A stretch of DNA of 34,375 nt, taken from contig JBJFFP010000057.1 in assembly GCA_051891855.1 (NCBI GenBank), forward strand, positions 1-34,375. The letters are read 5' to 3'. Source of the DNA: SFDP01 sp051891855. Its GTDB lineage: Bacteria > Bacillota > Clostridia > Lachnospirales > Lachnospiraceae. Below the pieces are notes generated by a model, which saw only the letters and a program-made list of their open reading frames with translations, made no database searches and was not told where the DNA came from. This document shows positions 6,992-15,827 of the stretch, piece after piece. Position 1 is the first letter of the stretch; each line of letters opens with the position of its first letter. The position numbers and the translations under genes are program-made.

Positions 6992-7438
6992 ATGGATATT
7001 CAGGATATTTATTCCTTAATGGAGCGTTTTGAGACATCGGCTTTAAATCGGATGAAGCTGGAAATGGGTGAGATCAGGCTCACTCTGGAAAAGGGATGGA
7101 ATACGGCAGCAGCCCCGGCTGATGGGAGGAATGCGGCAGCGGCTGTAGTATACCCGGCAGCACATTTGGCAGCAGCGGAAGAAGAGTCCCGGATAAAAGA
7201 AGAGAAAAAAGGAATCAAGGCTCCCTTTGTGGGTACCTTTTATCTGGCTCCGTCTCCTGATGAGAAGCCCTTCGTTACCCCCGGGCAGTCGGTGAAAAAG
7301 GGGGATGTGATAGGGATTATTGAGGCCATGAAGCTGATGAATGAAATTCTGGCACCTGAGGATGGTGTAATTGAAGCTATTCTGGTGGAAGACGGTGCTA
7401 TGGTGGAATATAATCAGACCCTGATGACAGTAAAATAG
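6992..7438 (+). CDS. accB: Acetyl-CoA carboxylase biotin carboxyl carrier protein
   Basis: The 148-residue protein has the classic BCCP layout. A short N-terminal helical segment (1-30) comes first, then an Ala/Pro-rich flexible linker (about 33-60). The C-terminal biotinyl domain follows, with GTFY, the thumb-containing region and the biotinylation motif EAMKLMNE. The target is Lys114. It carries the carboxyl group from AccC to the AccAD transferase in the first committed step of fatty-acid synthesis. The ribosome site GGAGG lies just before ATG 6992. It is 43 nt after acpP and 26 nt before accC. Confidence 0.96.
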   Translation: MDIQDIYSLMERFETSALNRMKLEMGEIRLTLEKGWNTAAAPADGRNAAAAVVYPAAHLAAAEEESRIKEEKKGIKAPFVGTFYLAPSPDEKPFVTPGQSVKKGDVIGIIEAMKLMNEILAPEDGVIEAILVEDGAMVEYNQTLMTVK

Positions 7439-7464
7439 AAGGCAGCTAAGCAAGGATAGGAAAG

Positions 7465-8829
7465 ATGTTTAAACGAATTTTAATTGCCAACCGTGGGGAA
7501 ATAGCCCTGCGCATTATCCGTTGCTGCAGGGAAATGGGAATTGAGACGGTAGCCGTTTATTCTACTGCAGATGAACAGTCTCTGCCGGTTATGCTGGCTA
7601 CATACAGTGTATGTATCGGACCTGAAAAAGCCCAGGACAGCTATTTGAACCGGGAGGCGATTTTAGAGACAGCCCGGCAGATGAACTGTGATGCCATACA
7701 TCCCGGGTATGGTTTCCTTTCAGAAAATGCGGATTTTGCCAAAGCCTGTGAAGAAAATGGAATTACCTTTATCGGGCCTTCCTCCAAGGTGATTCGCAGA
7801 ATGGGAGACAAGCAGACCGCAAGAAGCCTGATGCAAAAAAATGATGTACCTATAGTCCCCGGGTCACCCTCAACCCTTGCTTCGTTAGAAGAAGCAAGGG
7901 AAGAAGCTGAAAAAATCGGCTATCCGGTTTTGATCAAGGCGACGGCAGGCGGCGGCGGAAAAGGCATGCGTAAGGTTTTTTATGAGGAGGAGCTGGAGAA
8001 AGCATTTTTCACGGCGAAATCGGAGGCGGAATCAGCCTTTGGGAACGGTGACGTCTATTTGGAAAAGCTGATTTTGAACCCCCGCCATATTGAATTTCAG
8101 ATTTTAGCGGATAACTACGGAAATATTATCCATCTGGGAGAAAGGGATTGCTCCATCCAAAGGAACAATCAGAAGCTTTTGGAGGAGGCACCTTCCTGGG
8201 CCTTGGACAATGAGCTAAGAAGCCGCATGGGAAAGGAAGCGGTAAAGGCAGCCCGGGCAGCAGGCTATACCAATGCGGGTACGGTGGAGTTTGTACTGGA
8301 TGAAGATAAACAGTTTTATTTTATCGAAATGAATACCCGGATTCAGGTGGAGCATCCGGTGACGGAGCTTTTGTGCGGCGTGGATCTACTGAAGGAACAG
8401 ATTCGCATTGCAGCAGGAAGACGGCTGGAGCTGACTCAGGACGGGGTAAAGCTCACGGGCCATGCTATGGAATGCCGTATTAATGCGGCAGGGCCGGGAA
8501 AGGTAAGCTTTCTTCATTTTCCGGCAGGGCCGGGGGTAAGAGTAGACAGCTATCTGTATAGCGGCTGTGAGATCAGTCCTCACTACGATTCCATGCTGGC
8601 AAAGATCATCGTTACGGGAAAAACCAGACTGGAGACTATCCGAAGGATGAGAAGAGCACTGGAGGAGCTGATGGTCGAAGGCGTGCAGACCAATACGGAA
8701 TTTATGCATTTACTCACCTATCATCCGGAGTTTATTCGGGGCAGATACGATACCTCCTTCTGGGAGAAATACAGCGAAACTATAATGCGGTGGAATGAGG
8801 AGGGAATGACCTCAGATGACGACACATAA
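7465..8829 (+). CDS. accC: Acetyl-CoA carboxylase, biotin carboxylase subunit
   Basis: This 454-residue ATP-grasp enzyme opens with FKRILIANRGEIALRIIR and contains the HPGYGFLSENADFA block. The glycine-rich ATP loop GGGGKGMR and the catalytic stretch EMNTRIQVEHPVTE follow. It carboxylates the biotin on AccB using ATP and bicarbonate. Its length equals that of typical bacterial AccC. The last 14 bases overlap the start of accD, indicating translational coupling and balanced amounts of the two subunits. Confidence 0.97.
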   Translation: MFKRILIANRGEIALRIIRCCREMGIETVAVYSTADEQSLPVMLATYSVCIGPEKAQDSYLNREAILETARQMNCDAIHPGYGFLSENADFAKACEENGITFIGPSSKVIRRMGDKQTARSLMQKNDVPIVPGSPSTLASLEEAREEAEKIGYPVLIKATAGGGGKGMRKVFYEEELEKAFFTAKSEAESAFGNGDVYLEKLILNPRHIEFQILADNYGNIIHLGERDCSIQRNNQKLLEEAPSWALDNELRSRMGKEAVKAARAAGYTNAGTVEFVLDEDKQFYFIEMNTRIQVEHPVTELLCGVDLLKEQIRIAAGRRLELTQDGVKLTGHAMECRINAAGPGKVSFLHFPAGPGVRVDSYLYSGCEISPHYDSMLAKIIVTGKTRLETIRRMRRALEELMVEGVQTNTEFMHLLTYHPEFIRGRYDTSFWEKYSETIMRWNEEGMTSDDDT

Positions 8830-9676
8830 TCTGTTTTTACAACGAAGGAAAAAATTGCTGAAGCTGGATCAGCTCCGTAAGACGGGAGAAGTTAAACCCA
8901 AGGTGGTCTGCCCGCAGTGCGGACACAGCGTAGAAAAGGATAAAATCAGAAGAAACCATAAGATATGTCCTCTCTGCCACTATTATTTTCCCCTGACTCC
9001 GAAAGAGAGACTTAAGCTTATTGCGGATGAAAAGACCTTTAGAGAGCTGAAAAAGGGCTTATCCACCAAGGATCCCCTTGCTTTTCCGGCTTATCAGGAA
9101 AAGCTGGATGAACTGAGGCAAAAAACCGGAGAACAGGATGCGGTAGTGACAGGAACGATGGAAATTGGCAAAATCCCTGTGGCGGTGGGAGTAATGGACA
9201 GCCGTTTTCTCATGGGAAGCATGGGAACCGTGGTAGGAGAAAAAATTACCCTGTTAGCAGAATATGCGGCAGTTAAGGGGCTTGTGCTGCTTCTGTTTTC
9301 TGCCAGTGGAGGGGCCAGAATGCAGGAGGGAATGTTTGCGCTGATGCAGATGGCAAAGACCTCGGCAGCCATTGAGCGGTTCAAGGCAAAGGGAGGATTG
9401 TACATTTCCTGTCTCACCAATCCCACTACAGGTGGGGTTAGCGCCAGCTTTGCCAGCCTTGGAGATATTATGCTGGCAGAACCGGAGGCATTAATCTGTT
9501 TTGCGGGGCCCAGAGTAATCCGGCAGACCATAGGAGAACAGCTTCCCGAGGGCTTCCAGAAGTCACAGTTTCTTTTGGAGCATGGAATGTTGGATATGGT
9601 AGTGGAGCGTCAGGAATTGAAAAAGACTCTGCATACCCTGCTTCGTCTGCACCAAAGGGGAGGAGAGATAAAATGA
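8816..9676 (+). CDS. accD: Acetyl-CoA carboxylase carboxyltransferase beta subunit
   Basis: The 286-residue protein begins with a four-cysteine zinc ribbon (Cys32, Cys35, Cys51, Cys54). A crotonase-fold carboxyltransferase domain follows, with SASGGARMQEG and the TNPTTGGVSASFA oxyanion region. Together with AccA it transfers the carboxyl group from biotin to acetyl-CoA, making malonyl-CoA. The zinc ribbon is known in the family to bind nucleic acid and active-site partners. It overlaps accC by 14 bases and accA by 4. Confidence 0.96.
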   Translation: MTTHNLFLQRRKKLLKLDQLRKTGEVKPKVVCPQCGHSVEKDKIRRNHKICPLCHYYFPLTPKERLKLIADEKTFRELKKGLSTKDPLAFPAYQEKLDELRQKTGEQDAVVTGTMEIGKIPVAVGVMDSRFLMGSMGTVVGEKITLLAEYAAVKGLVLLLFSASGGARMQEGMFALMQMAKTSAAIERFKAKGGLYISCLTNPTTGGVSASFASLGDIMLAEPEALICFAGPRVIRQTIGEQLPEGFQKSQFLLEHGMLDMVVERQELKKTLHTLLRLHQRGGEIK

Positions 9677-10467
9677 CAGAAAAAGGATGGGTATCCGCCT
9701 ATGACCGGGTGACTCTGGCCAGAGCAAAGGAACGGCCGGGAATAACGGATTATATAGACTTTCTTTTCGACGATTTTCTGGAAATGAAGGGAGATCGTCT
9801 GGGAAAAGAGGACAGCAGCATTTTAGGAGGCATTGGTCTCTTCCACGGAACTCCGATAACGGTAATCGGCCACCGTAAAGGGAAAAATACACAGGAAAAT
9901 CTGCTCTGTAATTTCGGAATGTCTTTGCCGGAGGGCTATCGGAAGGCCCTGCGGCTGATGAGGCAGGCAGAGAAATTCAAGCGGCCGGTAATTACCTTTA
10001 TCGATACCCCCGGAGCCTATCCGGGGCTGGAGGCAGAAAGCCACGGTCAAAGCATTGCACTGGCAGAATGTATTGCCGGCATGAGCAGTCTGGAAATTCC
10101 CATTATTGCCGTAATTACCGGAGAGGGAAGCAGTGGAGGAGCATTGGCCCTGGGAGTGGCAGATCGGATATGGATGCTGGAAAATGCCGTATATTCTATT
10201 CTGTCTCCGGAAGGCTTTGCCAGTATTCTCTGGAAGGATGCCAAGCGGGCTGCTGAAGCCAGCGAGCTGATGAAGATAACGGCGCCTGAGCTTCTGGAAT
10301 ACGGATTGATTGATGGGATTTTACCGGAAGGACCCAAGCTTATGCAGCAGTTGGATAAAATGCTGGTTAATGAATTGATGGTACTGAAAAAGTACAGGGG
10401 AAGTACACTGGCAAAAAAACGATACCGGAAATTCAGGACCATAGACGGAGGGTTCAGACCCAGATAG
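9673..10467 (+). CDS. accA: Acetyl-CoA carboxylase carboxyltransferase alpha subunit
   Basis: The 264-residue protein has the conserved VIGHRKGKNTQENL, FIDTPGAYPG and GEGSSGGALALGVAD blocks that form the carboxybiotin/CoA site with AccD. It is shorter than the E. coli form (about 319 residues) because the N-terminal helical extension is reduced, as is common in Clostridia. The start codon overlaps the accD stop (ATGA), coupling the two subunits. Only 32 nt, including a small hairpin, separate it from fabH. Confidence 0.96.
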   Translation: MTEKGWVSAYDRVTLARAKERPGITDYIDFLFDDFLEMKGDRLGKEDSSILGGIGLFHGTPITVIGHRKGKNTQENLLCNFGMSLPEGYRKALRLMRQAEKFKRPVITFIDTPGAYPGLEAESHGQSIALAECIAGMSSLEIPIIAVITGEGSSGGALALGVADRIWMLENAVYSILSPEGFASILWKDAKRAAEASELMKITAPELLEYGLIDGILPEGPKLMQQLDKMLVNELMVLKKYRGSTLAKKRYRKFRTIDGGFRPR

Positions 10468-10470
10468 AAA

Positions 10471-10495
10471 GCCGCAAAAGCGGCAGAATGAGAGG
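10471..10495 (+). promoter_or_regulatory. Hairpin plus ribosome-site leader before fabH
   Basis: GCCGC-AAAA-GCGGC (10471-10484) forms a 5-bp stem, followed by AGAATGAGAGGAAAA and ATG 10500. The same arrangement precedes fabK. An in-frame ATG (10488) lies between hairpin and ribosome site but has no Shine-Dalgarno sequence of its own. Confidence 0.5.
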
Positions 10496-10499
10496 AAAA

Positions 10500-11435
10500 A
10501 TGCAGGGAATCAAAATTGCAGCCACCGGACGGGCTCTGCCAAAGAAGATTGTCACCAATGAAGAGATGAGCAGGCTGGTGGATACCAATGATGAATGGAT
10601 CAGAACCAGAACCGGTATAGGTCAACGCCATTTTTGTGAGCAGGAAACCTCTACCGGACTGGCCATTGAAGCAGCTAAAAAGGCTATGAAAAATGCCGGT
10701 ATCGGAGGGCAGGAGATAGAGGCAGTGATTATAGCCACGGTTACGCCGGAGCTTGCTTTTCCTTCTACGGCCTGTATGGTACAGAAGGCTTTGGGGCTGC
10801 CCCGGGATATGATGGCCTTTGATATCAGTGCAGGCTGTACCGGCTTTCTTTACGGGATAGGGATTGCCCGAGGACTTTTACAGGCAGGAAGAAAAAAATA
10901 TGTACTATTGGTAGGAGTGGAGCAGCTTTCCAGAATAATGGATTTTACGGATCGCTCCACCTGTGTTCTTTTCGGAGACGGAGCCGGAGCGGCAGTGGTA
11001 GAGCTGACGGATGAGCTTTTTGCTTACCGTGCCTGGTCTGATGGTGAAGCCGGACCGCTAAATTGTCCTGGAGTAGGAAATGATGGTGCCCATTTACATA
11101 TGGAAGGAAATCAGGTCTTCAAATTTGCGGTAAAGGCCATCGAACAGGGGGTGGAAGCTGTTTTGGCTGATACGGCCCTGACCATGAATGACATCGACTA
11201 TGTGGTCTGCCATCAGGCTAACCGAAGAATCATCGAGCATGTAAAGAAAAAATATGAGGGGGCAAAGGCAGACTTCTATATCAATATAGAATCCTATGCA
11301 AATACCTCAGCAGCCAGCATTCCCATTGCCCTGGATGAAATGAGGGAAAAGGGCTTGCTTAAGCCGGGAATGAAAATCATTTGCGTGGGCTTTGGTGCAG
11401 GCTTTACCTGGGGAAGTACCCTTTTTACTGTTTAA
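10500..11435 (+). CDS. fabH: 3-oxoacyl-ACP synthase III (KAS III)
   Basis: This 311-residue thiolase-fold enzyme condenses an acyl-CoA primer with malonyl-ACP to begin fatty-acid synthesis. The catalytic triad is complete: Cys113 in ISAGCTGF, His238 in CHQANRRI and Asn268 in YANTSAAS. The substrate-channel motif WIRTRTGI is present near residue 34. I place the start at 10500 (MQGIKI), matching the usual N-terminus. The in-frame ATG at 10488 would add four residues but has no ribosome site. Primer preference (acetyl or branched) cannot be read reliably from the sequence. Confidence 0.95.
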   Translation: MQGIKIAATGRALPKKIVTNEEMSRLVDTNDEWIRTRTGIGQRHFCEQETSTGLAIEAAKKAMKNAGIGGQEIEAVIIATVTPELAFPSTACMVQKALGLPRDMMAFDISAGCTGFLYGIGIARGLLQAGRKKYVLLVGVEQLSRIMDFTDRSTCVLFGDGAGAAVVELTDELFAYRAWSDGEAGPLNCPGVGNDGAHLHMEGNQVFKFAVKAIEQGVEAVLADTALTMNDIDYVVCHQANRRIIEHVKKKYEGAKADFYINIESYANTSAASIPIALDEMREKGLLKPGMKIICVGFGAGFTWGSTLFTV

Positions 11436-11438
11436 AGT

Positions 11439-11462
11439 CCGCTGAAGCGGCAGAATGAGAGG
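11439..11462 (+). promoter_or_regulatory. Hairpin plus ribosome-site leader before fabK
   Basis: CCGCT-GA-AGCGG (11439-11450) is followed by CAGAATGAGAGGAAAT and ATG 11467, nearly the same as the leader before fabH. Again an in-frame ATG (11455) is embedded. The two leaders share about 17 of 18 bases around the AGCGGCAGAATGAGAGGAAA core. Confidence 0.5.
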
Positions 11463-11466
11463 AAAT

Positions 11467-12390
11467 ATGAGGTTAAATGAAATCTTGGGAATTAAATACC
11501 CGATTATTCAGGGAGGAATGGCCAATATTGCCACCGGTGAATTTGCAGCAGCCGTTTCCAATGCAGGTGGTTTGGGATTGATCGGTGCAGCGGGAATGAA
11601 TCCGGATTCTTTACGGGAGAATATTCGCAGGGCAAAGGAATTGACCCATGAGAAATTTGGAGTGAATCTGATGCTGATGAATCCCCAGGTGGACGAAATG
11701 GCAGAAATTGTGGTGGAGGAAGGCATAAAATACCTGACTACCGGAGCGGGTAATCCCAATAAATATATGGACAAATGGAAAGAGGCAGGAATCTTTGTTA
11801 TGCCGGTGGTTGCCAGTGTAGCCCTTGCCCGTTTAATGGAACGGGCAGGAGCCGATGCCATAATTGCAGAGGGGACGGAAAGCGGAGGACATATCGGAGA
11901 GCTGACTACCATGGCTCTGGTTCCCCAGGTAGTGGACGCGGTAAACATTCCGGTTATTGCTGCCGGAGGAATTGCTTCAGGAAGACAACTGGCAGCAGCC
12001 TATGCCCTGGGAGCAGTGGGAGCTCAGGTAGGCACCTGTTTGTTGGTGTCTGAGGAATGCCCCGTCCATAACGCTTACAAAGAGGCGGTAATCAAGGCCA
12101 AGGATATTGATACCATCGTCACGGGAAGAATCGCCGGTACTCCGGTAAGGATTTTGAAGAATAAGATGGCCAGAGAATATGTTAAAAAGGAAAAAGAGGG
12201 AGCAACCCTGATGGAGCTGGAGCAGTATACCCTGGGTTCCTTGAGAAGGGCCGTATTTGAAGGAGATATCCGGACCGGTTCCGTAATGGCGGGCCAGGTG
12301 GCAGGTCAGCTAAAAGACATAAGACCCGTGGCTCAGATTCTGGAGGAGCTTTGTGCGGACAGTATAAAAGTAATAGAAAGTCTGAAATAA
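11467..12390 (+). CDS. fabK: Enoyl-ACP reductase II, FMN-dependent
   Basis: The 307-residue TIM-barrel flavoprotein of the nitronate-monooxygenase/FabK family carries YPIIQGGMANIATGEFA at the N-terminus. It also has the phosphate-binding EGTESGGHIGELTT, IAAGGIASG and GAQVGTCLL segments that hold FMN. It catalyses the last reduction of each elongation cycle, using NAD(P)H. No FabI or FabL is in the operon, so FabK is probably the enoyl reductase of the pathway; FabK enzymes are naturally insensitive to triclosan. The start at 11467 gives MRLNEILGIKYP. The next gene, fabD, begins 10 nt after the stop. Confidence 0.95.
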   Translation: MRLNEILGIKYPIIQGGMANIATGEFAAAVSNAGGLGLIGAAGMNPDSLRENIRRAKELTHEKFGVNLMLMNPQVDEMAEIVVEEGIKYLTTGAGNPNKYMDKWKEAGIFVMPVVASVALARLMERAGADAIIAEGTESGGHIGELTTMALVPQVVDAVNIPVIAAGGIASGRQLAAAYALGAVGAQVGTCLLVSEECPVHNAYKEAVIKAKDIDTIVTGRIAGTPVRILKNKMAREYVKKEKEGATLMELEQYTLGSLRRAVFEGDIRTGSVMAGQVAGQLKDIRPVAQILEELCADSIKVIESLK

Positions 12391-12400
12391 GGAGAAGCCG

Positions 12401-13363
12401 ATGAAAACCATATGGATGTACGCAGGACAGGGAAGTCAGAGAGAGGGAATGGGAAGAGACCTGTATGAAGCCTATGAGGAATATCGCCGGGTAATTGATT
12501 CCCTGAAGCTGTCCTTTGATGTAAAAAAAATGATGCATGAAGGAAAACCGGAGGAGCTGTCCGAAACCAGGTATACCCAGCCTTGCATGGCAGCCTTTGG
12601 GGCAGGGGTAACGGCGATACTTAGGGAAAGGGGATTTTCCCCCGACGGGGTTTGTGGCTTAAGCCTTGGAGAATATGGTGCCCTTCACGCGGCGGGTGTT
12701 CTTAAGGCAGATACCTACGTTAAGCTGGTAGAGCTTCGGGGACAGGCCATGGAAAAGGCTGCCGGGCAGCTGAAGGAGAGGGGAAATCTATGCAGCATGA
12801 GCGCTGTTTTAGGACTCTCGGAAGAAAAAGTGAAGGAAGCCTGTGAGGAAAGCGGGGCAGGCTTCGTGGTACCCGTAAATTTTAACTGTCCCGGACAGTG
12901 TGTCATCTGCGGAGATGAGCCGGGAGTACAGGAGGCAGAAGAAAAGGCACGGGAAAAAGGAGCAAAACGTTGTATGCGCCTGAAGGTAGGCGGGCCCTTC
13001 CATACCAAATATATGGCAGAGGCCGGTAAAGAGCTGGAAGCTTATCTGCAGAAGGTATCCTTTCAGGCCCCCCAGGTTCCGGTAGCTTTAAATGTAACGG
13101 GGAAGCTTTATGAGCATAAGACTGAGGACAGGGATTTAACTTCTTTAAAGGAGCTTTTGGTGAGACAGATTCAAAGCAGTGTCTATTTTGAAAAGGAGCT
13201 TCGCTTGTTTTTGGAAGCGGGAGCAGATACCTTTGTGGAAATCGGGCCGGGAAATGTACTCACAGGATTTGTGAAAAAAACAGCCAAGGCTATGGGAAGG
13301 ACCATTACGGCCATTAGCCTGGATAAGGCAGAGGACATAGAAAAATATCTTTCGGATCAATGA
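12401..13363 (+). CDS. fabD: Malonyl-CoA:ACP transacylase
   Basis: The 320-residue alpha/beta hydrolase-like transferase has the GQGSQ motif near the start and the nucleophile elbow GLSLGEY with Ser88, where many relatives have GHSLGEY. The catalytic His201 lies in GGPFHTKYM. It moves the malonyl group from CoA to AcpP, supplying FabH and FabF. The length is normal. The start has AAGGAG about 8 nt upstream, and 15 nt separate the stop from fabG. Confidence 0.95.
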   Translation: MKTIWMYAGQGSQREGMGRDLYEAYEEYRRVIDSLKLSFDVKKMMHEGKPEELSETRYTQPCMAAFGAGVTAILRERGFSPDGVCGLSLGEYGALHAAGVLKADTYVKLVELRGQAMEKAAGQLKERGNLCSMSAVLGLSEEKVKEACEESGAGFVVPVNFNCPGQCVICGDEPGVQEAEEKAREKGAKRCMRLKVGGPFHTKYMAEAGKELEAYLQKVSFQAPQVPVALNVTGKLYEHKTEDRDLTSLKELLVRQIQSSVYFEKELRLFLEAGADTFVEIGPGNVLTGFVKKTAKAMGRTITAISLDKAEDIEKYLSDQ

Positions 13364-13378
13364 GAATAAGGGGTAGAG

Positions 13379-14122
13379 ATGGAAAACAGAAAGCTTGCAT
13401 TAGTTACCGGCGGAAGCCGGGGAATCGGCCGGGCAGTAGCTCTTCGTCTGGCAAAAATGGATATGGATATTGTATTTAGCTATCAGGGCGGAAAAGAAGC
13501 GGCCGCAGAAACTTTAAAGCTGTGTGAAGCGCTGGGGGTAAGAGCCTTGGCGGTTCAGGCAGATGCGGCGAACCGGGAGGATTGTGAGCGATTGGTAGAG
13601 AAGGCAGCAGCCTTCGGAGGGGATAGAATTGATGTGCTGGTCAACAATGCGGGAATTACCAGAGACAGTCTGATTCTCAGAATGACGGATGAACAGTTTG
13701 AGGAGGTAATTCAGACTAATCTTAACGGTGTGTTTTATGTACTCAGGTCGGTAAGCAAGCTGATGCTGAAACAAAAATCCGGCAGGATCATCAATATCAG
13801 CAGTGTGGCCGGAGTAATGGGGAATGCCGGCCAGGTGAATTATTCCGCCAGCAAAGCCGGGGTAATCGGTATGACAAAGGCTTTGGCAAGGGAGCTGGCC
13901 AGTCGAAGAATTACCGTAAATGCAGTGGCACCGGGAATGATTGAAACGGATATGACCGAGGGAATGCCGGAAAAAGCAAGAGAGGAGCTTATTGCTGCAA
14001 TTCCCTTTAAGTCGATGGGAAAAGTAGAGGATATTGCGGGTGCGGTTGCTTTTCTGGCAGGAGAGGAAAGCGGATACATTACGGGGCAGGTTCTTTTGGT
14101 GGATGGAGGAATGTGTATATGA
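13379..14122 (+). CDS. fabG: 3-oxoacyl-ACP reductase
   Basis: This 247-residue short-chain dehydrogenase has the nucleotide-binding TGGSRGIG at residues 11-18, NNAG in the middle and the catalytic set Ser142-Tyr155-Lys159 (YSASKAG). The C-terminus GQVLLVDGGM is typical of FabG. It reduces beta-ketoacyl-ACP with NADPH. The stop codon overlaps the start of fabF (ATGA at 14119-14122), giving coupled translation. Confidence 0.96.
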   Translation: MENRKLALVTGGSRGIGRAVALRLAKMDMDIVFSYQGGKEAAAETLKLCEALGVRALAVQADAANREDCERLVEKAAAFGGDRIDVLVNNAGITRDSLILRMTDEQFEEVIQTNLNGVFYVLRSVSKLMLKQKSGRIINISSVAGVMGNAGQVNYSASKAGVIGMTKALARELASRRITVNAVAPGMIETDMTEGMPEKAREELIAAIPFKSMGKVEDIAGAVAFLAGEESGYITGQVLLVDGGMCI

Positions 14123-15351
14123 GAAGAGTAGTTGTTACCGGCTTAGGGGCCATTACCCCCCTGGGAAAAAATGTACAGGAAACATGGGAAGGAATCCGGG
14201 CAGGAAAGTGTGCGGTTGCCCCCATTACCGGCTATGATACTGACGGCAGAAGGGTGACCCTGGCTGCCCAGGTTAAGGATTTTCAGCCCCAGGAGTGTCT
14301 GGATAAGCGGGAGATCAGAACCATGGATCGCTTTTCCCAATTTGCCCTTATTGCGGCAAAGGAGGCTTACGTAGATTCCGGCTTGTCTCGGGAGACGGAA
14401 GATACCTCCCGCTGCGGTGTAATCGTTTCCAGTGGTATCGGCGGTATTTCCACCATTGAGGCAGAGGATGGAAGAGGAAGAGAAAAGGGCTATGACCGTG
14501 TTTCTCCCTACTTTATTCCCATGGCAATTACCAATATGGCAGCAGGAAACATTGCCATTGCCCTTGGATTTCAGGGAATATGCAGCTGTGTGGTAACGGC
14601 CTGTGCCGGAGGAACCAATGCCATAGGTGATGCCTTCTATCGAATCCGTCATGGAATAGAGGATGTGATTCTCTGCGGCGGAAGTGAAGCAGCCATTACC
14701 CCTTTGGGGATAGGAGGCTTTACTTCCATGAAGGCTCTGCATATGGGAACAGACCCTAACCGCGCCTCCATTCCCTTCGATAAGGAACGCAGCGGCTTTG
14801 TTATGGGCGAGGGTGCGGCAATGCTGGTTTTGGAGGAATATGAGCATGCCGTGAATCGGGGAGCAAAAATCTATTGCGAGGTAGCAGGCTACGGGACCAA
14901 CTGTGATGCCAACCACATGACGGCTCCCTTAGAGGACGGAAGCCAAGCGGCAAAATGTATGCAGCTTGCCATTAAGGATGCAGGGATTACACCGGACAGG
15001 ATAGATTATATTAATGCCCACGGTACTTCTACTCCCTTAAATGATAAGGGAGAGACCAAAGCCGTAAAGCTGGCCTTTGGCGAGGCGGCGGGAAAGGTAA
15101 TGATCAGCTCCACAAAATCCATGACCGGACATCTTCTGGGAGCCAGCGGTGCTGTGGAGGGTGTGATTACCGTTCTTAGTATACAGAATGATTTTGTACC
15201 GGCCACCATCAATTATCGTGAACCGGACGAAGAATGTGATTTGGATATTGTTCCCAATGAGGGGCGAAAAACGAAGGTGAATTTTGCCATGTCCAATTCT
15301 CTTGGCTTTGGCGGCCATAATGCAAGTATCGTATTTAAGAAAGTGGAATGA
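14119..15351 (+). CDS. fabF: 3-oxoacyl-ACP synthase II (KAS II)
   Basis: The 410-residue condensing enzyme has the Cys-His-His triad: Cys162 in TACAGGTNAIGDA, His301 in NAHGTSTPLND and His338 in MTGHLLGASG, with the supporting Lys in SSTKSMTGH. It elongates acyl-ACP with malonyl-ACP. I choose ATG 14119 (MRRVVVTGLG), which overlaps the fabG stop, rather than an in-frame GTG at 14113. No FabB, FabA or FabM is encoded in this operon, so unsaturated fatty acids, if made here, would rely on FabZ/FabF or genes elsewhere (inference). Confidence 0.96.
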   Translation: MRRVVVTGLGAITPLGKNVQETWEGIRAGKCAVAPITGYDTDGRRVTLAAQVKDFQPQECLDKREIRTMDRFSQFALIAAKEAYVDSGLSRETEDTSRCGVIVSSGIGGISTIEAEDGRGREKGYDRVSPYFIPMAITNMAAGNIAIALGFQGICSCVVTACAGGTNAIGDAFYRIRHGIEDVILCGGSEAAITPLGIGGFTSMKALHMGTDPNRASIPFDKERSGFVMGEGAAMLVLEEYEHAVNRGAKIYCEVAGYGTNCDANHMTAPLEDGSQAAKCMQLAIKDAGITPDRIDYINAHGTSTPLNDKGETKAVKLAFGEAAGKVMISSTKSMTGHLLGASGAVEGVITVLSIQNDFVPATINYREPDEECDLDIVPNEGRKTKVNFAMSNSLGFGGHNASIVFKKVE

Positions 15352-15360
15352 GGAAAAACT

Positions 15361-15795
15361 ATGGAATTAAATTCAAACGAAATTCAACAGATTATTCCCC
15401 ATCGCTATCCCTTTCTTCTGATCGACCGAATAACTCAGTGTATACCGGGTAAAATGGCTGTAGGAAGAAAGTGTGTTACTGCCAATGAAATGCAGTTTAT
15501 GGGGCATTTTCCCCAAAAACATGTTATGCCCGGGGTATTGATTATTGAGGCTCTGGCCCAGACCGGTGCGGTAGCCCTGTTGATGGAAGAAAAAAATCGG
15601 GGAAAGCTTGCTCTCTTCGGAGGAATCAGGAAAGCACGCTTTCGCAGACAGGTTATTCCCGGGGATGTACTGGAGCTTCATTGTGAAATTCTTACCAGAA
15701 AAGGGCCTGTAGGTATCGGAAAAGCGATTGCCTATGTAGAGGGTGAAGTAGCTGTGGAGGGAGAACTTACATTTGCAATCGATACTGAAAGTTGA
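15361..15795 (+). CDS. fabZ: 3-hydroxyacyl-ACP dehydratase
   Basis: The 144-residue hot-dog fold protein has HRYPFLLIDR near the N-terminus. The active-site segment GHFPQKHVMPGVLIIEALAQ follows, with His and the downstream Glu as catalytic residues. It removes water from 3-hydroxyacyl-ACP to give trans-2-enoyl-ACP for FabK. The length is usual for FabZ. It lies 9 nt after fabF and 32 nt before the MarR-type regulator. Confidence 0.96.
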   Translation: MELNSNEIQQIIPHRYPFLLIDRITQCIPGKMAVGRKCVTANEMQFMGHFPQKHVMPGVLIIEALAQTGAVALLMEEKNRGKLALFGGIRKARFRRQVIPGDVLELHCEILTRKGPVGIGKAIAYVEGEVAVEGELTFAIDTES

Positions 15796-15827
15796 TATAC
15801 TCTTCATAAGCAACGAGGAGGTAAGCT

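Noticed and set aside
14143..14916. A 257-codon open frame on the reverse strand inside fabF
   Set aside because: It is fully antisense to a well-conserved gene, lacks a ribosome site and has no familiar motif. Similar antisense frames in other genes were dropped for the same reason.
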